From Burkholderiales bacterium (GTDB lineage: Bacteria > Pseudomonadota > Gammaproteobacteria > Burkholderiales > Thiobacillaceae), in NCBI GenBank assembly GCA_005793645.1, contig SXRG01000094.1, forward strand, positions 1 to 17,178: a DNA stretch of 17,178 nucleotides, in the 5' to 3' direction. A program made the position numbers and the translations under genes. Below are positions 7,398 to 16,930 of this stretch, one piece after another (positions within the stretch are counted from its first letter, which is position 1; the number at the start of each line of letters is the position of its first letter). The notes beneath the pieces were generated by a model that saw nothing but the letters and a program-made list of their open reading frames with translations, was not told the DNA's origin and did no database searches.

Positions 7398-9089
7398 TTA
7401 TTCCTTCCCGGAACGCCAGATCGACGCCACGATCCAGAAGCTGTTGATCACCGCGAGGATGAAACCCAGCGCACCCAGCAAAGGCAGACCAAAGAAATCC
7501 GGCCCCCTGTCCACGGTCAGGACAATGGACGAACCAATAACCAACGAGGCAGTCAGGATCCCCATCGTGAGACGGTTGGAGGCCCGATTGAGCTGGGCGC
7601 CAAAACTGTCAAGTCGTTTGAGATCCAGGTCAATGCGAAGGCGCCCGCGCCGCGCCTGACGCAACAAGCGCACCAGATCGCGTGGCAAACCCGTAACAAC
7701 GCCAGCCAACTCCTTGAGACTGCGCCGGGTACGCGCCAGCACCGCAGCCGGCGTATAGCGCGCCTCCATCAAGGCACGCACAAAGGGTTCCAGGTCATCA
7801 ACCATATGGAACTCCGAATCAAGCTGATGGCCCAAACCTTCGAGGGTAATCAAGGCCTTGAACAACAAGGTCAGGTCCGGCGGCAAGGCCAGATTGTTGC
7901 CGCGCATAATCGCCGTAACATCAGACAACAGGGCACCCAAGCGGATATCCTTCAGGGCCAGGTTGTCATAACTCATCACCAACTCGGTCAGGTCATAGGC
8001 CAGTTTTTCTTCATCAATCTCGGCATCCCCAGCCCAGACCACCAGCACATCCAGCATACCGATCTCATCCTTGCCGATCAGTGCGTAGAGGAACTGGATC
8101 AGCTGTTCACGCCGCGCCACTGTCAACTGGCCCACCATCCCGAAATCGATCATGCCGATCCGGTTTTCGGGCAGAAACAGGATGTTTCCCGGGTGCGGAT
8201 CCGCATGAAAATGGCCATGCACCAGGATCATCTTGAGCACGGCATCGGCGCCGCGCCGCGCCAACAGCGTCAAGTCATAACCGGCCTCACGGGCCCTGGC
8301 AAAGTCAGTGCCCTGGATACCCAGCAGGCGTTCCTGAACATTCACGCTATCGCGACAATAATCCCAATAGACGCGCGGCACCCGTACCGTATCGTCACCG
8401 GCAAAATAACCCGCGAAGCTATCCAGATTACGCGCCTCCTTGACCAGATCTGTCTCACGCGTCAGGGACCGCCTTAACTGGGCCACGATCTGTACCGGGC
8501 GATAATTGCGCGTCTCCGGCCACTCTAGCTCGACGATCCTCGCCAAGTGATCAAGGATACGCAGATCGGCGTCAATCTTGGGCAGGATATCCGGGCGACG
8601 GACCTTGACCACCACCGGGGTACCGTCATGCAGAACGGCGGCGTGCACCTGGGCAATCGAAGCCGCCGCAAAAGCCTCTTTCTCGAATGACTGAAAAACC
8701 TCTTCAAGGGGGTGACCAAAGGCCTCAGACAAGGTGCGCTCAACCACCTCAAAAGCCACCGGTGGCACCTGGTTGTGCAACTTCTCCAATTCCTCTATCC
8801 ACTGCGGCGCAAAAACATCCACGCGGGTCGCTAACACCTGACCCAGCTTAACGAAAGTCGGTCCCAGTTCTGTCAGCGCCAGACGCAAACGCACGGGCTG
8901 GTCCAACTGTTCAACATCCCGGGACGGTTGCCAGTGCACCAGACGCCCGGCCCGTTCCAAGGTGCGCGCCACACCCGAATGCTTGACCAAATCCCCCCAG
9001 CCGTAATGCACCAACACGGTCGCAATCTCCTGCAATCGGTGCAAATCGCGCATCAGCGCCATGGTTTCACGCAGCATAATGATCGCCAT
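7398..9089 (-). CDS. ABC1/AarF/UbiB-family atypical kinase, membrane anchored
   Basis: This is a 563-residue member of the UbiB/ADCK family of atypical protein-kinase-like ATPases, whose characterised members support ubiquinone synthesis. Visible motifs are KLGQ (81-84, the KxGQ motif), the Ala-rich nucleotide loop AAASIAQVH (141-149), Lys162 in VVVKVRRP, KEARN (217-221), HADPHPGN (295-302) and DFG (315-317). Two hydrophobic segments near 505-525 and 532-555 form the C-terminal membrane anchor seen in the family. It is not next to ubiE or ubiJ, so it may be a second paralogue rather than UbiB itself; the substrate is unknown. The ATG at 9089 lacks a good ribosome binding site, and an in-frame ATG four codons later is an alternative. 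It is divergent from feoA and 60 bases upstream of serC. Confidence 0.88.
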   Translation of the reverse strand: MAIIMLRETMALMRDLHRLQEIATVLVHYGWGDLVKHSGVARTLERAGRLVHWQPSRDVEQLDQPVRLRLALTELGPTFVKLGQVLATRVDVFAPQWIEELEKLHNQVPPVAFEVVERTLSEAFGHPLEEVFQSFEKEAFAAASIAQVHAAVLHDGTPVVVKVRRPDILPKIDADLRILDHLARIVELEWPETRNYRPVQIVAQLRRSLTRETDLVKEARNLDSFAGYFAGDDTVRVPRVYWDYCRDSVNVQERLLGIQGTDFARAREAGYDLTLLARRGADAVLKMILVHGHFHADPHPGNILFLPENRIGMIDFGMVGQLTVARREQLIQFLYALIGKDEIGMLDVLVVWAGDAEIDEEKLAYDLTELVMSYDNLALKDIRLGALLSDVTAIMRGNNLALPPDLTLLFKALITLEGLGHQLDSEFHMVDDLEPFVRALMEARYTPAAVLARTRRSLKELAGVVTGLPRDLVRLLRQARRGRLRIDLDLKRLDSFGAQLNRASNRLTMGILTASLVIGSSIVLTVDRGPDFFGLPLLGALGFILAVINSFWIVASIWRSGKE

Positions 9090-9147
9090 TAAGACTGTAA
9101 TTCCCGAATACTAGACCAGCGGTGCCATCAGCGCATCAGAATCATTC

Positions 9148-9166
9148 GTACTTGATAATCATTCTT
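9148..9166. promoter_or_regulatory. Fur-box-like operator over the feoA promoter
   Basis: The stretch GATAATCATTCTT (9154-9166) matches 11 of 13 positions of the last part of the 19-base Fur consensus; over 19 bases about 13 match. It also gives 11 of 14 defined positions for the 7-1-7 form TGATAATnATTATCA. It covers the -35 box and most of the spacer of the promoter below, which is the right place for iron-dependent repression of feoAB. A weaker AATCATT core is present at 9140-9146. Because the region is divergent, Fur could also affect the kinase gene, but no clear leftward promoter was found. Confidence 0.65.
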
Positions 9167-9179
9167 GTATAGGTATAAT
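9152..9179 (+). promoter_or_regulatory. sigma-70 promoter of feoAB
   Basis: TTGATA (9152-9157) and a perfect TATAAT (9174-9179) are separated by 16 bases. This is the best promoter in the window. The expected start of transcription is near 9185-9187, only a few bases before the feoA ATG at 9189. Confidence 0.75.
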
Positions 9180-9188
9180 CTGATGCTT

Positions 9189-9440
9189 ATGAAGCCGCAT
9201 GATCCTGTACTGACACAACTCGACCAATTGCCCACCGGGATGATCGCCACGGTGTGTTATATCGAGGCTCAAGCCGAGATGGTTTCCCGTATGCGTGCCC
9301 TTGGCATCAAGCCAGGAAACCCCGTTAGCGTCGTACGCAGTGCACCCTTATCGGGGCCATTACAGGTTCGCGCCGGCCAGACCGACATCATCCTGCGTCG
9401 CGCCGAGGCGGCCAGCATTCATGTCAATCCCACCTTCTAA
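9189..9440 (+). CDS. feoA: ferrous iron transport protein A
   Basis: This is a small cytosolic SH3-like (FeoA) protein of 83 residues that assists FeoB-mediated Fe(II) uptake. The core is TGMIATVCYI, then MRALGIKPGNPVSVVRSAPLSGPLQVRAGQ-type strands and an ending IILRRAEAASIHV, matching the usual FeoA layout of LGI-pG--V-V---AP-GGP. The ATG at 9189 was chosen because the TATAAT ends at 9179; the upstream in-frame ATG at 9183 and TTG at 9165 fall before the expected transcription start. No Shine-Dalgarno precedes the ATG, so the message is probably leaderless or nearly so. feoB begins 16 bases after the stop. Confidence 0.9.
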   Translation: MKPHDPVLTQLDQLPTGMIATVCYIEAQAEMVSRMRALGIKPGNPVSVVRSAPLSGPLQVRAGQTDIILRRAEAASIHVNPTF

Positions 9441-9456
9441 CCACGACTGACCCCAC

Positions 9457-11256
<1,800 letters not shown>

Positions 11257-11260
11257 CTCA

Positions 11261-11280
11261 CTGCGGGGAAGGCCCTGCAG
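11261..11280 (+). other. hairpin just after feoB
   Basis: CTGCGGGG and CCCTGCAG pair over 8 bp (one G-U) around the loop AAGG, five bases after the feoB stop. No T run follows, so it is not a standard intrinsic terminator; it may protect the feoAB message end or be incidental. The rest of the 75-base gap before the histidine kinase shows no clear promoter. Confidence 0.4.
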
Positions 11281-11331
11281 CGTTCACCATCCCTTCCCCC
11301 TTCGCGATCCCCGCCGTAAGATGGCGATTCC

Positions 11332-13947
11332 ATGCCACCGACGCGCCCCGCCCTTCCGCTCCCAAGCCACCTGCTATACACCGTAGGCAGTGGCTTTCTG
11401 CTCTCTTTCTTCATCATCATCGCGATGAGTATTACCGGCCTGAACGCATTGGAAGAGAACAACCAACGTCTGGCCAGCATCACAGACGAAGTTATTGAAA
11501 AAACCCGCCACGCCAATCTCATGCGCGACACCCTGCGCGATCGTGCTTTAACCATGCACGACATCTTCATCACGCACGACGACTTCACCCGTGACCAGTT
11601 AATGCAACGTTTTTACCAACTTGGCAGCACCTACCTTGCCATCCGCCCAAAGCTGGAGGCCTATCCACTCAACACCGAGGAAAAGGCCATCCTTAAACGA
11701 CTGGACCGCCTGACCCTGGAAAACCAACCGTTGATGATCAAGATCATCGATCTGGCCATGAGCACACAGGCACCCAAGGCCCTCCATCTCTTGCAAACCG
11801 AGGAATTTCCTCGACAGCAGGCGCTGGTCGCCACGCTCGATGACCTCATTCAGGCCCAACAAAAAATCACTCAACAGGCCACCCTGAAAGCCAATCAAAC
11901 CTATAGACATACCCGTACGCTAATGTTCATCCTGGGGCTGATGGCGCTACTGTTAGCCGTCTTCATTAGTGCTCTAGTCCTGAAACGCGTCCAACGCCTG
12001 GCCTCCGAGACCGAGCGGGCACGCAACCGTTACAAAACCCTGTTTGAAACCAACACCGAAGGCATCGTCATTCTCGGGAGTGATGGCTTTATCGGCTGCA
12101 ACCCCTCCGCCATCGACATGTTTGGTTATCTAAATGAGGCTGAATTCCTCGCCCTGAATCCCGAATATTTGGGTGCCAATCCGCAACCGGACGGTCGCAC
12201 GGCAGCCGAAGTGGCCACCGAATTTATTGCCACCGCCTTTGCCGAGGGACACGCCTACCTGAACTGGGAAGCCCAACGCGCCGACGGGTCCCACTTCCCG
12301 GCCGAGATCGCCTTGCACGCCATGCGCTTTGAGGGCAAACCCACCCTGCAGGCCATCGTGCGCGACCTCACGCTCCAAAAAGAGGCAGAGCAGGCCCTGC
12401 AGGCCGCTCACACAGCAGAACTCGCCGCTGCCACCCTGATAACCCAGTTCATCGCCAACATCAGCCATGAGATTCGCACCCCGATGAACGGGGTCCTGGG
12501 AATGGCCGACCTCCTTCAACGCCAACCACTCACCCCGACACAAGCCGAGTATGTCCGCGCCATCAACGATTCCGCGCGCACCCTACTGAGGCTCTTGAAC
12601 GATCTCCTCGATTTTTCCAAGCTGACCGCCGGGCGAATGACCATCGAACAAGTCGCCTTCGACCTTCCGGCACTGCTCCTCTCTACCTGCCAACTACCGC
12701 AGCACCGTGCCGAGACGGCCGGTCTACAGTTTCATCTGATGCTGCCAGACAACCTGTCGCGCTGGGTCACGGGTGATCCGCTACGCCTGCGCCAGATCCT
12801 CACCAACCTGCTCGACAACGCCATCAAATTTACCGAGCAAGGCTCAGTCACCCTCACGGTCGAATACCCCGATTCTGACACCCACCCGCAGAACCTGCTT
12901 TTTTCCATTACGGACACCGGCATCGGCATCCCGGAGGCAGTGCGCAACGACATTTTTGAGGCCTTTATCCAAGCCGATGGCTCCGTCAGCCGCCATTTTG
13001 GGGGTACAGGGTTAGGCCTGACCATTTGCCGCGAACTGGCCGAACGCATGGGCGGCCGCCTCTGGCTTCAAGAGCCGCTCGCCGACCAACCTGATCCGAT
13101 CGGAAGTTGTTTCCACCTCGAAGTCCCGCTAGAGGCCGCGTCACCCATCGACATAGCCGCCAACCACCCGGATCAAGGTCTGCACGAAACCCCATTGGGC
13201 CAATTCAACGGGGCACGCATCCTGGTCGCCGAGGACCACCCCGTCAACCAACTCCTGATCCAAGAAATGCTCACCCAAATGGGTACAACCCCTACGCTGA
13301 CCAGCGATGGACAAGCGGCCTTTGTTGCCTACCGCGACGCAGACACCCCATTCGATCTAATCCTCATGGACTACCAGATGCCCGGCTGGGATGGACTGCG
13401 TGCCACCTGCGAGATCCGCGCCTTGGAATCCCGCAACAATTTACCGCGTTGCCCCATCCTGGTACTCACCGCCACCACACTGACCAACCGCCAAATCGCC
13501 TTGGTCGATGAATGGCGCAGCGCCGGCATGGATGACGCTCTCGAAAAACCCATCACGAGTACGCGACTCTCGGCCACCTTGGCTAACTGGCTGACGCCGA
13601 AATCCATATCCCCCTTGGCCAACACCCCAAGCACATCCACCCAACTAGCCAGACACCCGGTAGCCGTCCTGGAAATGTTCATGGACACCACCACAACAGA
13701 CCTATCCCATCTCATGGAGCATCTCAAACATGAGCGGCACGAAGAGGCCATCAAGCTGGCCCACCGCATCTGCGGCGCCGCCGCTTTTTTAGGAGCAACG
13801 AAACTGGCCGACCAAGCCCGTTCCCTGGAAAAAACCATCAAGGATGGCATTGCCCATAATGAATCTGATCTCAATGCGCTACAAACACAGTTCTCCCTCA
13901 TCAAAAATGACATTGAAGCCCACCTGAACCGACCTGCAGGCGACTAG
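11332..13947 (+). CDS. hybrid sensor histidine kinase (TM-PAS-HisKA-HATPase-REC-HPt)
   Basis: This 871-residue membrane sensor has a complete internal phosphorelay. TM1 covers about 15-36 and a helical extracytoplasmic region of about 155 residues follows (4HB-like by pattern only). TM2 covers about 197-216, a PAS domain about 234-355, and HisKA has the H-box SHEIRTP with His379. HATPase has LTNLLDNAIKFT, DTGIGIP (from 528) and GGTGLGL (from 557). REC starts near 628 with Asp680 in LMDYQMPGWDG and Lys739 in EKP. A C-terminal HPt domain carries His811 in AHRICGAAAFLGA. The HPt motif normally reads HxxKG; here Lys is replaced by Cys814. No response regulator with an output domain is adjacent, so the partner is elsewhere. 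The signal is unknown; closeness to feoAB hints at iron or redox but does not show it. A stop lies five codons before the ATG, fixing the start region. Confidence 0.93.
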   Translation: MPPTRPALPLPSHLLYTVGSGFLLSFFIIIAMSITGLNALEENNQRLASITDEVIEKTRHANLMRDTLRDRALTMHDIFITHDDFTRDQLMQRFYQLGSTYLAIRPKLEAYPLNTEEKAILKRLDRLTLENQPLMIKIIDLAMSTQAPKALHLLQTEEFPRQQALVATLDDLIQAQQKITQQATLKANQTYRHTRTLMFILGLMALLLAVFISALVLKRVQRLASETERARNRYKTLFETNTEGIVILGSDGFIGCNPSAIDMFGYLNEAEFLALNPEYLGANPQPDGRTAAEVATEFIATAFAEGHAYLNWEAQRADGSHFPAEIALHAMRFEGKPTLQAIVRDLTLQKEAEQALQAAHTAELAAATLITQFIANISHEIRTPMNGVLGMADLLQRQPLTPTQAEYVRAINDSARTLLRLLNDLLDFSKLTAGRMTIEQVAFDLPALLLSTCQLPQHRAETAGLQFHLMLPDNLSRWVTGDPLRLRQILTNLLDNAIKFTEQGSVTLTVEYPDSDTHPQNLLFSITDTGIGIPEAVRNDIFEAFIQADGSVSRHFGGTGLGLTICRELAERMGGRLWLQEPLADQPDPIGSCFHLEVPLEAASPIDIAANHPDQGLHETPLGQFNGARILVAEDHPVNQLLIQEMLTQMGTTPTLTSDGQAAFVAYRDADTPFDLILMDYQMPGWDGLRATCEIRALESRNNLPRCPILVLTATTLTNRQIALVDEWRSAGMDDALEKPITSTRLSATLANWLTPKSISPLANTPSTSTQLARHPVAVLEMFMDTTTTDLSHLMEHLKHERHEEAIKLAHRICGAAAFLGATKLADQARSLEKTIKDGIAHNESDLNALQTQFSLIKNDIEAHLNRPAGD

Positions 13948-13982
13948 AATAGTGGCCATTCCGACCGTCACGATGATGAAAC

Positions 13983-15257
13983 ATGCTTGATATCCAGCTT
14001 TTGCGTAAAGATCTTGCCTCCGTGGTCACCCGTCTGGGTAGCCGCGATTTCACCCTTGATGCCGCACACTTCGAAGCCATCGAAAACGAACGCAAAGATT
14101 TGCAAACCCGCACGCAAGACCTGCAAGCACAGCGCAACACCCTCTCCAAGCAAATCGGCATGGCCAAGAGTCAAGGCCTCGATGCCTCCGACCTGATGCA
14201 ACAGGTGCCCGCCGTCAACACGGCCCTAGTTGATCTGGAGGCCAGGCTCGGCACGCTGCAAAACGAAATGCAGACTTTCCTGGCCGGGATCCCCAACCTG
14301 CCTCAAGACGGCGTTCCGGTCGGATTCAACGAAGAGGGCAATGTCGAAGTTCGCCGCTGGGGCCAGCCACGCAGTTTTGATTTCACCCCACTCGACCATA
14401 TCGATCTCGGCGAGTCACTCGAACTGCTCGATTTCCCGACAGCCGTCAAGATTGCCACCAGCCGCTTTGCCCTGATGCGCGGCGATCTCGCCCGGCTGCA
14501 TCGCGCCCTTGCCCAGTTCATGCTTGATGTCCATACCAGCGAACACGGCTACGAAGAAATCTATGTTCCCTATCTCGTCAATGCCGACTCACTACACGGA
14601 ACTGGCCAGCTACCTAAGTTTGAGGAAGACCTGTTCAAGGTCGGCGACAACCTATATCTGATCCCAACCGCCGAGGTCCCGGTCACCAACATCGTCCGTG
14701 ACGAGATCATCCCGATCGAAAACCTGCCCATCCGCTTGGTCGCCCATACCCCCTGTTTCCGTTCCGAAGCCGGCTCCTATGGCAAGGACACACGCGGCAT
14801 GATCCGCCAGCACCAGTTCGACAAAGTAGAACTCGTCCAGATGGTGCACCCGAACGACTCGGCCGCAGCCCTAGAAGAACTGACCGGCCACGCCGAGACA
14901 ATCTTGCAGCGTCTAAACCTGCCCTACCGCGTCATGGCCCTGTGTACTGGCGACATGGGCTTCTCCGCCGCCCGCACCTACGACCTGGAGGTCTGGCTCC
15001 CAGGTCAAAACACCTCCCGCGAAATCTCCTCCTGCTCCAACTTCGAGGCCTTCCAAGCGCGTCGCATGCAGGCTCGCTTCAAAAATGAAGCCGGTAAAAA
15101 CGAACTGATCCACACCCTTAACGGCTCAGGCCTGGCCGTCGGCCGCTGCCTGGTCGCCGTATTGGAAAACTATCAGAACGCCGACGGCAGCATCACCATC
15201 CCCGAGGCCCTGCGCCCCTATATGCGCGGTATCGAACGCCTGCAGGCCAACAAATAA
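13983..15257 (+). CDS. serS: seryl-tRNA synthetase
   Basis: This 424-residue class II synthetase charges tRNA-Ser (and tRNA-Sec where present). The N-terminal residues of about 27-100 are the charged, coiled-coil arm that grips the long variable arm of tRNA-Ser. Catalytic motifs are present in order: the serine pocket TAEVPVTN (229-236), motif 2 around FRSEAGSYGKDTRGMIRQHQ (259-278), the segment EISSCSNFEAFQARR (347-361) and motif 3 LNGSGLAVGRCLVAVLENYQ (379-398). Length and motifs are standard. It starts 35 bases after the kinase stop and is convergent with mltF. A substrate tRNA-Ser gene lies about 1.6 kb downstream. Confidence 0.98.
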   Translation: MLDIQLLRKDLASVVTRLGSRDFTLDAAHFEAIENERKDLQTRTQDLQAQRNTLSKQIGMAKSQGLDASDLMQQVPAVNTALVDLEARLGTLQNEMQTFLAGIPNLPQDGVPVGFNEEGNVEVRRWGQPRSFDFTPLDHIDLGESLELLDFPTAVKIATSRFALMRGDLARLHRALAQFMLDVHTSEHGYEEIYVPYLVNADSLHGTGQLPKFEEDLFKVGDNLYLIPTAEVPVTNIVRDEIIPIENLPIRLVAHTPCFRSEAGSYGKDTRGMIRQHQFDKVELVQMVHPNDSAAALEELTGHAETILQRLNLPYRVMALCTGDMGFSAARTYDLEVWLPGQNTSREISSCSNFEAFQARRMQARFKNEAGKNELIHTLNGSGLAVGRCLVAVLENYQNADGSITIPEALRPYMRGIERLQANK

Positions 15258-15282
15258 AGGCCCACTCCCTATCGTAGGAAAT

Positions 15283-15327
15283 CAGCCCATAGCGGATAAA
15301 AGCTACGCAGAGGGCGGCTATGGGTTG
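15283..15327. repeat. inverted repeat in the serS-mltF convergent gap
   Basis: CAGCCCATAGC (15283-15293) pairs with GCTATGGGTTG (15317-15327) over 11 positions with one G-U, and a smaller CGTAG/CTACG pair (15273-15277, 15303-15307) could form an alternative stem. No T run follows on either strand. It could be a REP-like palindrome or an untypical bidirectional terminator between the converging genes. The 92-base gap holds no gene. Confidence 0.45.
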
Positions 15328-15349
15328 GTCGCCGACGAAAACCCAGACG

Positions 15350-16747
15350 CTAGCGCTTCAGCAAGCGCTTTAACCACGAACCGCCCGCCGGCTGAACGGA
15401 TTCATAGCGCTGCAGAATGTCATAATAAATACGCACATTCTCGGTCAATGCCCGCGCCTCACCGCCCCGAGCATATCCGTGCGAAAGACTCGCCGCGATC
15501 CGCGGATTGGACAACAACGGCAACACCTCCTTCAAATCCTTCCAGCGATACGGATCCTTACCCTGCTTACGGGCCAAATGCACCGCATCATCGATATGCC
15601 CGGAACCGATGTTGTAAGCCGCCAGCGCCAACCAAGTCCGATCCGGTTCGGCCACCCCCTCCGGCAAGGCATCGCGCAATTCCTGCAAATAACGCGCTCC
15701 GCCCAAGATACTCTCACGCGGATCGGTTCGATCCACCACACCCAAATGATCAGCCGTCTGCTCGGTCAACATCATGATGCCGCGCACACTGGTAAACGAA
15801 CGCGCATGCGTATCCCACTGCGACTCCTGATAGGCAAGCGCCGCCAGCAGGCGCCAATCGATCCCCGTCTGCCGTTCCGCCTGGAGGAAAAACCCTTTCA
15901 AGGCCGGTAATCGCTCTGTTCGCAATCTCAGGATACTCAGCACATCTACCTCACCCAGACGCGAGACATGGCCAAAATAACGCTCATGCAATTGAGCCAT
16001 CACACCGGTTGACTCAGCGTTGATAAAGAACCGCTGCAAAAGACGAATAAAACCACTGTCCAAACGCGGCGACACCAACCAAGCCAAGCGTTGTGGCTCG
16101 ACCACCTCAAACACCGATTGCAGACCCAGCAGATAATTACGCTCAATAGCCAGATTACGCTCATCGCTAACAGTGCAATCAGACAGACCGTGCGACACCC
16201 GTTCCAGCAACTCACCGGGCAATACATCGTCCATACGGCGAATGTTACGGCCAAGCGAAGTTGGCCTCAGGTTTTGCGCCCAATAGTCACCTGTACTCCC
16301 CCTTGCCACCTCCACACGCAAGCCACTCAATTCGGCCGACGAACGCGGGGTTACAACCTGTGGGCCACATACCAACCATTGGCGCAACTGCGCATAAACA
16401 GGGCCCGATTTAACGCCGCCAATCCGTTCGACCAAAGGTGTCAGTGCGGCGGCGGCAATATGAGCCTCACCGCGCGCCAAACGCTCATTCAATGCCTCCA
16501 GTGAATCCGCCACCACAAAGCGCACCGTCCAGCCCTGCTGACGCGCAAAGTCCACAACCAAGTCATGCTCAAACCCCATCGGCTCATCGTCCGTGCCCAG
16601 GAAATAAGTCGTCGGTCCGTTCAAGGTCAATACGACCAACTCACCCGTATCGCCAGGGGGTGGCGGCACACGGCCACAACCCACCAACAAGGCTGACAAC
16701 AAGGCTGATAACAGAAGCTTATAAAAAAATGACGCAATCCAGGGCAA
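15350..16747 (-). CDS. mltF: membrane-bound lytic murein transglycosylase F (lipoprotein)
   Basis: This outer-membrane lipoprotein cuts peptidoglycan, releasing 1,6-anhydro-MurNAc products. A signal peptide ends in the lipobox LLVGC. A periplasmic solute-binding (SBP_bac_3-like) domain follows (ELVVLTLNGPTTYF, FEHDLVVDFARQQG), then a C-terminal SLT domain with the catalytic Glu in ALAYQESQWD, then VRGIMMLTEQTA and LALAAYNIGSGHI. No ATG is available in frame before the lipobox. The TTG at 16747 was chosen because GGGGA lies 8 bases upstream; it gives 465 residues, with Cys24 as the lipidated residue and Glu308 catalytic. TTG codons at 16762 and 16771 are alternatives without a ribosome binding site. 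The gene is convergent with serS and divergent from tRNA-Ser. Confidence 0.93.
   Translation of the reverse strand: MPWIASFFYKLLLSALLSALLVGCGRVPPPPGDTGELVVLTLNGPTTYFLGTDDEPMGFEHDLVVDFARQQGWTVRFVVADSLEALNERLARGEAHIAAAALTPLVERIGGVKSGPVYAQLRQWLVCGPQVVTPRSSAELSGLRVEVARGSTGDYWAQNLRPTSLGRNIRRMDDVLPGELLERVSHGLSDCTVSDERNLAIERNYLLGLQSVFEVVEPQRLAWLVSPRLDSGFIRLLQRFFINAESTGVMAQLHERYFGHVSRLGEVDVLSILRLRTERLPALKGFFLQAERQTGIDWRLLAALAYQESQWDTHARSFTSVRGIMMLTEQTADHLGVVDRTDPRESILGGARYLQELRDALPEGVAEPDRTWLALAAYNIGSGHIDDAVHLARKQGKDPYRWKDLKEVLPLLSNPRIAASLSHGYARGGEARALTENVRIYYDILQRYESVQPAGGSWLKRLLKR
15352..15369. terminator. possible terminator hairpin at the mltF 3' end
   Basis: AGCGCTT (15352-15358) and AAGCGCT (15363-15369) form a perfect 7-bp stem with the loop CAGC, overlapping the last codons and stop of mltF. 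On the plus strand only TTT follows; on the minus strand a TTTT comes about 12 bases later. It might stop serS read-through, but the U tract is poor. Confidence 0.3.
16686..16709. repeat. 12-base tandem repeat in the mltF signal peptide
   Basis: AACAAGGCTGAC is followed directly by AACAAGGCTGAT on the plus strand (11 of 12 matching). On the coding strand it specifies the repeated LLSA/LLSA unit of the hydrophobic signal-peptide core. Gain or loss of one unit would keep the frame. Confidence 0.6.
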
Positions 16748-16791
16748 GAGTCCATTCCCCAAAGAGGGCAAGATCAGTAGAATAACGCACC

Positions 16792-16813
16792 TGGCCGACC
16801 CTAGCGTCGGCCA
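16792..16813. repeat. 8-bp perfect inverted repeat between mltF and tRNA-Ser
   Basis: TGGCCGAC (16792-16799) and GTCGGCCA (16806-16813) are perfect inverse copies around CCTAGC. It is upstream of both divergent genes, so it may be part of the mltF leader, or a block to plus-strand read-through before the tRNA; only ATCGTTT follows, so it is a poor terminator. A TAGAAT at 16778-16783 could be a -10 box for the tRNA, but no -35 is evident. Confidence 0.4.
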
Positions 16814-16831
16814 ATCGTTTCAAACAGACCC

Positions 16832-16921
16832 GGAAAGGTGGCAGAGTGGTCGAATGCACCGGATTCGAAATCCGGCATACGGTTTACCGTATCGGGGGTT
16901 CGAATCCCCCCCTTTCCGCCA
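16832..16921 (+). tRNA. tRNA-Ser, anticodon CGA (reads UCG)
   Basis: A 90-base class II tRNA. The acceptor stem GGAAAGG pairs with CCTTTCC (16911-16917), followed by discriminator G and an encoded CCA (16919-16921). The anticodon stem CCGGA/TCCGG encloses TTCGAAA with CGA at 16866-16868. The long variable arm, ATACGG...CCGTAT, is typical of serine tRNAs. The T arm is GGGGG-TTCGAAT-CCCCC. Confidence 0.97.
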
Positions 16922-16930
16922 AAACAAAGA

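Noticed and set aside
7350..8477. Long plus-strand open frame (375 codons) opposite the UbiB-like kinase
   Set aside because: It mirrors the codon structure of the kinase on the other strand, is unusually rich in Gln and His, and shows no recognisable domain, promoter or ribosome binding site.
9165..9188. Extended FeoA start at TTG 9165 or ATG 9183
   Set aside because: Both lie within or before the predicted -10/start-of-transcription region, so they would not be on the transcript from the visible promoter.
11261..11280. Hairpin after feoB as an intrinsic terminator
   Set aside because: The stem is stable but no T run follows, so I list it only as a hairpin.
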